64,000 nucleotides of DNA from JALZEG01 sp046263255 (GTDB lineage Bacteria; Actinomycetota; CADDZG01; WHSQ01): assembly GCA_046263255.1 (NCBI GenBank), contig JBHELD010000033.1:62001-126000 (forward strand), read 5' to 3'. The notes beneath the pieces are model-generated. The model was not told the DNA's origin, ran no database searches, and saw only the letters and a program-made list of their open reading frames with translations. Shown in pieces: positions 1 through 6,837 of this stretch (position 1 is the stretch's first letter; each line of letters opens with the position of its first letter). The translations under genes and the position numbers were made by a program.

Positions 1-643
1 CGAGCGGGATGATCGCCTCGGAGCTGCGCGCGGTCCACATGATGTTCGCGTGCGTGAGCATGACGGCCTTCGGCGGGCCGGTCGTTCCCGACGTGTAGAC
101 GAACGTCGCAAGGTCCGGCGGCTTCACGATCCGCCGTGCCTGCTCGAAGTCCGCGTCGGGAATCCTGTCGCCGGCGGCAAGGAAGTCGTCCCACGACATC
201 ACGAGCTCGGGATCCGCGTCCCCCTCGTACCCCTCGATCACGACCACCTTCTGCAGGTCGGGCAGCTCCCCGCGCATCTTCAGCACCTTCTGGAGCTGGT
301 CGGGGTTCTCGACGACCGCCACCTTCGACTCGGAGTGGCCGATGATGTACGCGACCTGCTCCGGCGAGTTCGTCACGTAGATCGGCGCCGTCGCCGCCCC
401 GATCGAGAGACATGCGACGTCCGCCACGTGCCACTCCGGGCGGTTGAGCGAGAGCAGCGACATCTTGTCGCCGTGCTTCACGCCCTGCGCCATCAGTCCC
501 TTCGCGGCGCGCCTGACCCTGTCCCCGTACTCGCGCCACGTGATGTCGTGCCAGGCGCCGCCCTTCTTGTACCGGAGGGCGACTGCCTCGCCCTGGCCGG
601 TGACACGCTCCTGGAACCTCTCGATGATCGTCTGTGCGGGCAT
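1..643 (-). CDS. AMP-binding acyl-CoA ligase (FadD-like), 3' end cut by window edge
   Basis: N-terminal 214 residues of an ANL-superfamily adenylate-forming enzyme, which would activate a carboxylic acid (probably a fatty acid) as acyl-AMP and then acyl-CoA. The ATG at 643-641 is preceded by a GGGGGG Shine-Dalgarno about 3 nt away. The product opens MPAQTIIERFQERV, with the typical ANL opening 'ALRYKKGGAWHDITWREYGDRV' split by no frameshift, and reaches the P-loop motif YTSGTTGPPKAVMLTH near residue 190 just before the edge. The C-terminal adenylation core and swinging domain lie outside the window, so substrate class cannot be judged. The long plus-strand frames over it are antisense shadows of GC-rich codon usage. 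Confidence 0.9.
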   Translation of the reverse strand, partial: MPAQTIIERFQERVTGQGEAVALRYKKGGAWHDITWREYGDRVRRAAKGLMAQGVKHGDKMSLLSLNRPEWHVADVACLSIGAATAPIYVTNSPEQVAYIIGHSESKVAVVENPDQLQKVLKMRGELPDLQKVVVIEGYEGDADPELVMSWDDFLAAGDRIPDADFEQARRIVKPPDLATFVYTSGTTGPPKAVMLTHANIMWTARSSEAIIPL

Positions 644-698
644 GATCCCCCCTGTTCGATGCATGGGAATAGGGCTCAGCAGATCGAGTCCGACCAGT

Positions 699-1964
699 TT
701 AGGGCCGTTCGCCCGGCGTGGCCACGACGGCCTCGATCCGGTCGCGGATCGGCGGATGGCTGTAGAACAACACGACGGCGGCCCGCGGGGGGTCGAGGTC
801 GGCGAGGTTGTTGAGCGCGAGCCGCCGGAAAGACGACACGGCCGCGTCCGCGTCGCCCGTGAGCCCGACGGCGATCCTGTCCGCGTGCGACTCGAACCGG
901 CGCGACACCCACGCCTGCAACGGCGTCGCGAGGACCGTCAACGCGGTCGCCAGGAGCAGTAGCAGCGGAAGCGCGCGGACGTCCCCGGGTCCCTCAGCGC
1001 CGGCCCACGCCCAGAGGCCGCCGCGCCTCCCGAGCCATCCCAGGAGCCCGAACGCCGCAAAGAGCCCCGCGGAGGAGATCACGAGGTTCTTCAAGACGTG
1101 GCGCTCCGCCTGGTGCCCCAGCTCGTGCGCCACGACGAACGCCGTCTGGTCGTCGGTGCCGGCCGCGAGCAAGGTGTCGTAGAGCACGAGCCGCTTCGTC
1201 CCGCCGAGGCCGGCGACGTACGCGTTCTCCGCCGTCGTCCGCCGGCTCGCGTCGGCCACGAGGACCTCGTCCACCGGCACGCCCGCCGCGTCCGCGAGCG
1301 CGCGCACCCGCTCGTCCAACGGCCCCCGCTCGAGCGGCGTGAACTCGTTGAACAGCGGCGCGACCACGACCGGCCACAAGAAGAACAGGACCGCCGTGAG
1401 GCCGGTGAACGCGCCCCACCCCCAGAGCCACCACGTCTCCGGCTGCCAGCGCACGACGCCGACGAACACCCCGGCCGCGACCGCCGAGGTCACGACGCCC
1501 ACGGCCGCGCCTTTCACCTGGTCGCCGAGCCACCCGCCAAGTCCCTGCGTCGACAGGTCCCACGCGTGCTCGACGACGAACCCGCGCACGTACGCGAGCG
1601 GCAGCGCCGCCAGCGTGAGGATCAGGGCGATCGCGGCGCCGGCGACCACCGCCCGCACCGGCCACGCTCCCACCCTCGTGTCGAGCGTCCCCACGAGACG
1701 CTCCCAGGGGCCCCGCGCGAGCACCACGAGCGTCACCGCGCTCAGGACGACGCCCACCAGGTAGGAGACGTAGCCCGGCCGCCGGTACGCGGCGTGCCGC
1801 GCGACCTGCTCGTCGGTGAACGACGCGCCGAGGTTTGGGTCGGTGGCGTCGCGCAGGGGAGGTCGCTCGCGCACCCCGGCCGGAGCGCGGGACACGAGAC
1901 CCACCAGCGCGGCACCTGCGAGTGACACCGCCGCGATCACGAGCACAGCACGACCCCAGGCCAT
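699..1964 (-). CDS. M48 family metallopeptidase, Ste24/CAAX-protease-like
   Basis: Integral-membrane zinc endopeptidase of 421 residues, close to the usual Ste24 length. The zinc motif HELGH (in VVAHELGHQAERH) lies near residue 280, with the downstream Glu-containing segment RRFESHADRIAV near residue 360 as expected for the third ligand. Hydrophobic segments occur near residues 5-22, 65-83, 105-130, 150-170, 180-200, 300-315 and 335-355. Family members cleave membrane or prenylated proteins; the bacterial substrate is not evident here. Start ATG at 1964, chosen because a TAGGCT -10-like hexamer lies exactly 6 nt upstream, consistent with a leaderless transcript. It is a single gene. Confidence 0.9.
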   Translation of the reverse strand: MAWGRAVLVIAAVSLAGAALVGLVSRAPAGVRERPPLRDATDPNLGASFTDEQVARHAAYRRPGYVSYLVGVVLSAVTLVVLARGPWERLVGTLDTRVGAWPVRAVVAGAAIALILTLAALPLAYVRGFVVEHAWDLSTQGLGGWLGDQVKGAAVGVVTSAVAAGVFVGVVRWQPETWWLWGWGAFTGLTAVLFFLWPVVVAPLFNEFTPLERGPLDERVRALADAAGVPVDEVLVADASRRTTAENAYVAGLGGTKRLVLYDTLLAAGTDDQTAFVVAHELGHQAERHVLKNLVISSAGLFAAFGLLGWLGRRGGLWAWAGAEGPGDVRALPLLLLLATALTVLATPLQAWVSRRFESHADRIAVGLTGDADAAVSSFRRLALNNLADLDPPRAAVVLFYSHPPIRDRIEAVVATPGERP

Positions 1965-1970
1965 CGCCCG

Positions 1971-1976
1971 AGCCTA
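1971..1976 (-). promoter_or_regulatory. Putative -10 element of a leaderless promoter for the M48 peptidase
   Basis: TAGGCT (minus strand) fits TANNNT and is separated from the ATG at 1964 by 6 nt, so transcription should start at or next to the start codon. No Shine-Dalgarno is present. Confidence 0.5.
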
Positions 1977-1999
1977 GGCGCTGCGCGGCGCCGTCCGGC

Positions 2000-2236
2000 T
2001 TAACCGGTCTGCGACACCTCGCCGGTCGCGCCGCCGGCGGGCGGTCGCTCGGGCGCGTCGCGCGGCCGGAAGCGGAGCACCGGGATCAGCCCGGCCCCCG
2101 CCAGGCTCTGCAACGGCGGGTCCAGCTCGTCGTCGATCTCGACCGTCGTCGACGACGGGTGCAGCAGCGCCGTCACGAGGCAGTCGTCGCAGTGCTCGGT
2201 GCGGTACATCTGGCACTCGGAACAGTCGATCCTCAT
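2000..2236 (-). CDS. Small Cys-rich N-terminal protein, hypothetical
   Basis: A 78-residue protein of unrecognised family. Its N-terminus holds C-x2-C (DCSECQ) and C-x2-C (HCDDC), together with a His, like a small metal-binding knuckle; the middle is acidic (EIDDELDPP) and the tail is Pro/Gly/Ala-rich. The ATG at 2236 has a strong GAGGAGG Shine-Dalgarno about 6 nt upstream, which supports it as a real gene. It sits between single genes on the same strand. Zinc or Fe-S binding is inference from the Cys spacing only. Confidence 0.7.
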   Translation of the reverse strand: MRIDCSECQMYRTEHCDDCLVTALLHPSSTTVEIDDELDPPLQSLAGAGLIPVLRFRPRDAPERPPAGGATGEVSQTG

Positions 2237-2255
2237 CGTCGCCTCCTCGCCGCGT

Positions 2256-2290
2256 GCGGGTACGACGTCAGGCTAGGGAGCGGGTACGAC
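2256..2290. repeat. Pair of 11-bp direct repeats upstream of the small Cys protein
   Basis: GCGGGTACGAC occurs at 2256-2266 and again at 2280-2290, 24 bp apart (between two and two-and-a-half helical turns), just upstream of the start at 2236 (minus strand). It could be a tandem operator; no regulator is assigned. Confidence 0.4.
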
Positions 2291-2346
2291 AGTTTTCGCG
2301 GCGCGCCGGCGGATCCGCGCCGGCAGCCGCGGGGGCTCGCGGCGTC

Positions 2347-3564
2347 CTAGCGCGTGAGCTCCAGCAGCTGGCTTGAGACGGCGATCGTCGCCCCCTCGCC
2401 CTCGGCCCGCTCCTGCAGCTCCCGGTCGCTCGTCACCAGCACGACCGGGTGCGGGGGCAATGCCCGCAGCTTCGCCATCAGGTGGTCGTCGGCGATCTCG
2501 CCCGGGCGCGAGTACTCGACGCGGACGCGGGTCTTTCCGAGGCGCGATTTCCCCGGCCCCACGTCCGACCCGTCGAACACGACCGTCGTCGGGACCTGCT
2601 TCCGCAGCGCCAGCCTCTCGAGCTGCTCGACGAGCCGCTCCCGCTGCGACGCGAGGTCGAGGTCGGGGAACCCCTGCGGCGATTTGGCGACGTTGTAGCC
2701 GTCGACGAGCAGGTGGACTCCCGGGCTGTCCAGCCACGCACCGAGCGTCAGCGGGTCGTCCGCGAGGAGCCCCGGCGGAACCGGCAGCGCCCGCCGCGGC
2801 CCCGAGGCGGCCGCGGCTCGCGCGCGCGCCGGCCGCGGCCGAGCGGCCCTCTCGAGCGATTCCACCGAGAGCTCGAGCTCGCCGATCCTGCGCCGGACCG
2901 CGCTCAGCTCCTTGCGAGCCGCCTTCAGCTGCGCCGTCGCCTCCTGCTCCCCCGCCTTCGCCGCGGCGACGTCCTTTCGCGCCCGGCGCTCCGCCTTGGC
3001 GAGCTCCGAGCGCAGGCCCTCCGCCTCTGCCCGCGCTGCAGCCGCGTCGCGTTGGCGCGCCGAGACTTCTCGACGCGCGGCTTCGAGCTCCTTGCGAAGC
3101 TCCTTGCTCGTGGCACGCTCGTCCTCCAGCGACCTCCGCGACGACTCCTTGACGCGCCGCGCCTCAGCCTTCGCCGCCGCGGCCTTCTCCGACTCGCGCC
3201 GGAGGGCGTCGCGCAGCCGTACCGGTTCGGCGGGCTCGGGCGGCTCACGCGAGCCGGCCGGCCCTCCGGCGAGACCCGCGAGCGCCTCCTGCCAGCCCTC
3301 GGCGCGTTCGGCCGCCATCCGCAGCGCCTGCGCCTGCTTCTTCGGCAGCGCCTGCGTCTCCTCGTCCAGCCACTGGAGGACGAGGGCGCGCGTGCTCGCG
3401 TCGTCGAGGAGGGCGACGACCTCGGACGCGTACGACATCAGCGTCTTTTGGTGGAAGTTGCGCAGCCTCCGGACCTCGGGAGGAAGGTCGAGGACCGGCG
3501 CCGCGCGCATGTAGGCGCCCAGCCCGCGCACGAGGAGCGGGACGGCCCCCTCCGGAAGCCCCAC
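2347..3564 (-). CDS. NYN (YacP-like) domain protein with long coiled coil
   Basis: 405 residues. The C-terminal third (about 275-405) is a YacP/NYN PIN-like nuclease domain: HLLVDGYNVAK carries the first acidic residue, VVFDGSD the second, and VTSDREL the third, as in Rae1/YacP ribonucleases. Residues about 120-230 are an Arg/Lys/Glu/Ala-rich coiled coil, and an N-terminal helical region precedes it. Likely role: RNA cleavage or RNA quality control in the cytoplasm (inference from family). The GTG start at 3564 lies 1 nt after the TGA of the CoA-transferase, so the gene is the last of the operon that begins with the SpoIIE phosphatase. Confidence 0.85.
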   Translation of the reverse strand: MGLPEGAVPLLVRGLGAYMRAAPVLDLPPEVRRLRNFHQKTLMSYASEVVALLDDASTRALVLQWLDEETQALPKKQAQALRMAAERAEGWQEALAGLAGGPAGSREPPEPAEPVRLRDALRRESEKAAAAKAEARRVKESSRRSLEDERATSKELRKELEAARREVSARQRDAAAARAEAEGLRSELAKAERRARKDVAAAKAGEQEATAQLKAARKELSAVRRRIGELELSVESLERAARPRPARARAAAASGPRRALPVPPGLLADDPLTLGAWLDSPGVHLLVDGYNVAKSPQGFPDLDLASQRERLVEQLERLALRKQVPTTVVFDGSDVGPGKSRLGKTRVRVEYSRPGEIADDHLMAKLRALPPHPVVLVTSDRELQERAEGEGATIAVSSQLLELTR

Positions 3565-3565
3565 C

Positions 3566-4744
3566 TCAGAGGACGCCCGCGGCTCGCAGCCGTTCGACCC
3601 GGCGCGCGTCGATGCCCGCCCCCAGGAGGACCTCTTCCGTGTGCTCGCCCAGCGCGGGCGGCGGCCGGCGCGCGGGATCGGCGGGAGCTCCCGCCAGCCT
3701 TACCGGCCCCGCGACGTGCCGCCACGGCCGCCCGTCGGACAGCGGCGCCTCCACGACCATCCCGCGGTGGACGACCTGCTCGTCCGAGAACGTCTCGCGG
3801 AGGTCGTTGACGGGGGCGACGCAGGCGTCGACGCCGCCGAGGCGCTCCATCCACTCCGCTCGCATCCGCGTCGCGAACAACGCCTCGAGCTCCGCGACGA
3901 CGGCGTCACGCCGCGCTCCGGTCGCGAAGCCGTCGCCGCCGAGGTCGGGACGCTCTATCGCGTCGCAGAGCGCGGTCCAGAACTGCGGCTCGAGCGCTCC
4001 GACCGCGAGCCACCCGTCGGCGGCCGGATACACCCGGTAGCACGGGTACGCGCCGGAGAGATGCATCTCGCCGCGGCGCGGCACGTCGCCCGTCGCGAAG
4101 AACGACGCCGCGTGGATCGACAACCAGGAGACGACGCCGTCGGTCATCGAGACGTCGCAGAACTCGCCTTCTCCGGTGGCGTCGCGTTTGCGCAGCGCCG
4201 CGAGGATCGAGATCGCCGCAGCCATCGCGCCTCCCGCGAGGTCGCCGATCTGGAGGGCCGGCACCACCGGGCGGCCGCCGCGCTCGCCGGTCATCGCGAG
4301 GGCGCCGGCGTACGCGACGTAGTCGATGTCGTGGCCCGCGGTCTGCGCCCGCGGACCGTCCTGCCCGTATCCCGTGATCGCGCAGTAGACGAGCCGCGGG
4401 TGCACGGAGCGCAGTGCGTCCCATCCCACTCCGAGGCGGTTCATCACGCCCGGTCTGAAGGACTCCACGACCACGTCGAACGACGGGACGAGCTCCTTCA
4501 GCACGGCTCGGCCCTCGTCCGTCTTCAGGTTCAGCGTGATCGAGCGCTTGTTGCGGTTGAGCGCAACGTGCCCGCTGGAGGCCTCGCCCGCCATCGGAGG
4601 GATAAGCCGGATGTAGTCGCCCCTGCCGGGCTCCTCGACCTTGACGACGTCGGCTCCGAGGTCCGCGAGCAGAAGGGTTGCGTACCCGCCCGGCAACAGC
4701 CTCGTGAGGTCGAGGACCCGCAGGCCGTCGAGCGCGCCGCTCAC
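3566..4744 (-). CDS. CaiB/BaiF family CoA-transferase (alpha-methylacyl-CoA racemase-like)
   Basis: 392 residues from the GTG at 4744. Class III CoA-transferase fold: N-terminal LRVLDLTRLLPGGYATLLLADLGADVVKVEEPGRGDY, conserved RNKRSITLNLK near residue 80, and DIDYVAYAGAL around the position of the catalytic Asp. The mention of GYGQDGP and the family's Gly-rich stretches fits racemase or CoA-transferase; the exact substrate cannot be told. A longer frame exists upstream, but the homologous N-terminus begins at VSGALDG and the GTG overlaps the TGA of the zinc-ribbon gene (GTGA), so it is translationally coupled to it. Confidence 0.88.
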   Translation of the reverse strand: MSGALDGLRVLDLTRLLPGGYATLLLADLGADVVKVEEPGRGDYIRLIPPMAGEASSGHVALNRNKRSITLNLKTDEGRAVLKELVPSFDVVVESFRPGVMNRLGVGWDALRSVHPRLVYCAITGYGQDGPRAQTAGHDIDYVAYAGALAMTGERGGRPVVPALQIGDLAGGAMAAAISILAALRKRDATGEGEFCDVSMTDGVVSWLSIHAASFFATGDVPRRGEMHLSGAYPCYRVYPAADGWLAVGALEPQFWTALCDAIERPDLGGDGFATGARRDAVVAELEALFATRMRAEWMERLGGVDACVAPVNDLRETFSDEQVVHRGMVVEAPLSDGRPWRHVAGPVRLAGAPADPARRPPPALGEHTEEVLLGAGIDARRVERLRAAGVL

Positions 4745-4968
4745 GTGGTGGATCCCGCGGCCTCCGCGCCCGCCGGCGGAACCTCGACGATCTGGTCGGT
4801 CGCGCCGCACCACCGGCACACGATCTTCTCGACGCGGCGCTCCAGGATCTCCTCCTCCTCCACCGTGGGATCCCCCCCGAGCGTGAAGTGGACGAAGCTG
4901 CGCGTCCTCTTCGTCTCGACGACGTCGAAGCGCGTCTTGTTTCCGCAGGCCTCGCAGCGGTAGCTCAC
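4741..4968 (-). CDS. Small zinc-ribbon protein
   Basis: 75 residues with two C-x2-C knuckles, YRCEACGNKT at the N-terminus and KIVCRWCGAT near residue 55, giving a four-Cys zinc ribbon; between them is an acidic helix. No function is assigned. The GTG start at 4968 overlaps the TGA of the SpoIIE-phosphatase gene, and its own TGA overlaps the GTG of the CoA-transferase, so three genes are chained by two GTGA overlaps. Too short and fused with another frame for a simple ORF call, but the overlaps and Cys pairs support it. Confidence 0.75.
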   Translation of the reverse strand: MSYRCEACGNKTRFDVVETKRTRSFVHFTLGGDPTVEEEEILERRVEKIVCRWCGATDQIVEVPPAGAEAAGSTT

Positions 4969-6758
4969 GAGCCGCCCTCGTCGGCGCACACGAGGGCGAA
5001 CACGACGGTGTCGTCGTTGACGTCGCCGAACGCCTTGGCGTCCTCGAACACGCGCTGCGTTATCTCGTCGCCCGACGAACCGGCCGCGTGCCGCAACAGC
5101 GAGGTCTCGACGCGCTCGCGCCCGTAGAGCTCTCCGCCGCGCCGCGCCTCGCCGAGCCCGTCGGTGTACGCCAGCATCACGTCCCGGGGGGCCAGCGTGA
5201 AGATCCCCTGGTCGAAGGCCTGGTCCGGGAACGCGCCGACGATCGTCCCGTGCATGCCGACGGTCTCGATCTCTCCCGTCGCCGCGCGGTAGATCAGCGG
5301 CGGCGGATGGCCCGCGACGGCAATCGTCAGCTTGCGCGCGGCGGGGTCGAAGAGCGCGTACATGAGCGTCGCGAAACGGTCCTCGCCGAACCCGGTGACC
5401 AGCGCGTTGTTGAGGTGGTAGAGCACGGACGCAGGCTGCGGGTTGCGGATCGCGAACGCCCGCAGCATGTACTTCGCCATCGCGGTGTACGCCGCGGCCT
5501 CGGCCCCCTTGCCCGAGACGTCTCCGACGACTATCGCGAACGAGCCGTCGCTCAGGTCGAAGACGTCGAAGAAGTCGCCGCCGATGTCGGCCTCTCCACT
5601 CGCCGGCTCGTAGACCGCGGCCGAGCCGTACCCGGGCATGTCCGGCATCTCCGTCGCCAGCAGCCCTTCCTGGAGGCTGCGTGCCACGCTGCGCTGCCGC
5701 TCGAAGCGCTGCGCGTTCTCGATCGCGGTCGCGGCCTGGGCCGCGAGGACCTGCAGCGCCTCCTTCTCGTCCCGCCCGACCGGCGGCGCCGACGAGAAGA
5801 GCAGCACCACCGCGCCGGTCATCGGCGGCTCCGCGCGCTGAACCGCGGCCGCGACCGCCGACAGTCCCGCGGCCGGGGGGCCCAGAAGCTCGGACAGGTC
5901 GCGCACGACGGCGATCTCGCCGGCGAGCAGGCCCCGCCACGGATCGCGGGTCAGGTCGAGCCGCGCCAGAGCGTCGCCGAGCACCGGCGGCTGCCGCCCG
6001 TAGCGTGCGGCCGCGACGAGGCTGCTCTGCGTCGAGTCGAGGAAGTACAGGATCGCCGACTCGGCCGACAGGAGCTGCACCGCGCCGGCGGCGACCTCCT
6101 CCGCCACCGCGGCGAGCCGGAGCTTCGACCCGATCCTCAGCCCGAGCGTGCGGAGGTCGGCGAGAAGGTTGAAGCGGCGTGCGTTCGCGAGCGCCGTCGC
6201 CAGCTGGCGCGCGATGCCGCGCGCGAGGGCCTGGTCCTTCGCCGAGAACTCGCGGGGCTGCGCGAACTCGATCGCGAGGCCGCCGAGGTCCTCGCCCCAC
6301 CGTACGAGCGGCAGCCCCACGTAGGCACCCACGCGGCGCTCGGCTGCGCGCCGTGCGACCAGGGGCCCCTCGCGCGAGCAGTCCGGCACGACCACGGGGG
6401 CGCGCTGCTCGAGCGCGCGGCGCAGCAGCGGCAGCCCGTCGTCGGTCGCGGAGAGGTTCTGTCGATCGATCACGCCGGCTTCGTCGTAGCCGTAGTGCGC
6501 GTGGATCGCGAAGCGGCCGCTGTCCGCGTCCCACGTGGCGGCGAAGCAGCGGTCGCCGCCGAGGAGCTCGGGGACGAGCCGCACGGCGAGGTCCATCGTC
6601 TGCTCGACCGACTTCACGTCCGCGAGGGCGCCGGAGAGCCCGAGCAGCGCGTGCGCCACCTCGGACTCCTCGCGCACGGTCTGCAGCGTCTGCTCCTGCT
6701 CGATCACCCGCTGCTCGGCGGGGATCGACGACCCCCTCTCGGTCATCTCTCGCACCAT
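4965..6758 (-). CDS. GAF-GAF-SpoIIE (PP2C-type) serine phosphatase
   Basis: 597 residues with a short coiled N-terminus (about 20-50), GAF-like sensor domains around 55-190 and 205-360, and a SpoIIE/RsbU phosphatase domain from about 375 to the end. Metal-binding acidic residues are visible in GGDFFDVFDLSDG and VVGDVSGKG, and near the C-terminus in YTDGLGEA and NDDTVVFALV. Family members dephosphorylate anti-anti-sigma factors and switch on alternative sigma factors; no cognate partner is in the window. Start ATG 6758 has TAGCAT 6 nt upstream, a leaderless signature. First gene of a four-gene operon reading left. Confidence 0.9.
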   Translation of the reverse strand: MVREMTERGSSIPAEQRVIEQEQTLQTVREESEVAHALLGLSGALADVKSVEQTMDLAVRLVPELLGGDRCFAATWDADSGRFAIHAHYGYDEAGVIDRQNLSATDDGLPLLRRALEQRAPVVVPDCSREGPLVARRAAERRVGAYVGLPLVRWGEDLGGLAIEFAQPREFSAKDQALARGIARQLATALANARRFNLLADLRTLGLRIGSKLRLAAVAEEVAAGAVQLLSAESAILYFLDSTQSSLVAAARYGRQPPVLGDALARLDLTRDPWRGLLAGEIAVVRDLSELLGPPAAGLSAVAAAVQRAEPPMTGAVVLLFSSAPPVGRDEKEALQVLAAQAATAIENAQRFERQRSVARSLQEGLLATEMPDMPGYGSAAVYEPASGEADIGGDFFDVFDLSDGSFAIVVGDVSGKGAEAAAYTAMAKYMLRAFAIRNPQPASVLYHLNNALVTGFGEDRFATLMYALFDPAARKLTIAVAGHPPPLIYRAATGEIETVGMHGTIVGAFPDQAFDQGIFTLAPRDVMLAYTDGLGEARRGGELYGRERVETSLLRHAAGSSGDEITQRVFEDAKAFGDVNDDTVVFALVCADEGGS

Positions 6759-6764
6759 CCCGCC

Positions 6765-6770
6765 ATGCTA
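6765..6770 (-). promoter_or_regulatory. Putative -10 element of a leaderless promoter for the SpoIIE operon
   Basis: TAGCAT on the minus strand lies 6 nt before the ATG at 6758. It is divergent from, and only some 40 bp away from, the SOS-type promoter of the exonuclease-UvrC gene. Confidence 0.5.
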
Positions 6771-6800
6771 GCCGTCGCCCTCTCGGGCGCGGCCGGGTGG

Positions 6801-6830
6801 TTGCTCTATCGAACGTATGTTCGCTACTCT
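6801..6830 (+). promoter_or_regulatory. SOS-type promoter: -35 TTGCTC, -10 TACTCT
   Basis: TTGCTC at 6801-6806 and TACTCT at 6825-6830 are 18 bp apart. The -10 is 7 nt before the ATG at 6838, so the transcript would be leaderless. The LexA-type operator fills the spacer. Confidence 0.55.
6810..6823 (+). promoter_or_regulatory. LexA-type SOS box
   Basis: CGAACGTATGTTCG is a perfect inverted repeat CGAAC-N4-GTTCG, the actinobacterial/Gram-positive LexA (DinR) operator form. It lies between -35 and -10 of the DEDD exonuclease-UvrC gene, ideal for repression. LexA itself is not in the window. Confidence 0.8.
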
Positions 6831-6837
6831 CCTCAGA

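Noticed and set aside
4741..6534. 597-residue minus-strand frame joining an Arg-rich stretch to the zinc ribbon
   Set aside because: Only the last 75 residues have real composition; the rest is a shifted frame of the SpoIIE phosphatase.
6817..6837. ATG at 6817 as start of the exonuclease-UvrC gene
   Set aside because: It lies inside the LexA box and upstream of the likely transcription start; ATG 6838 fits the promoter.
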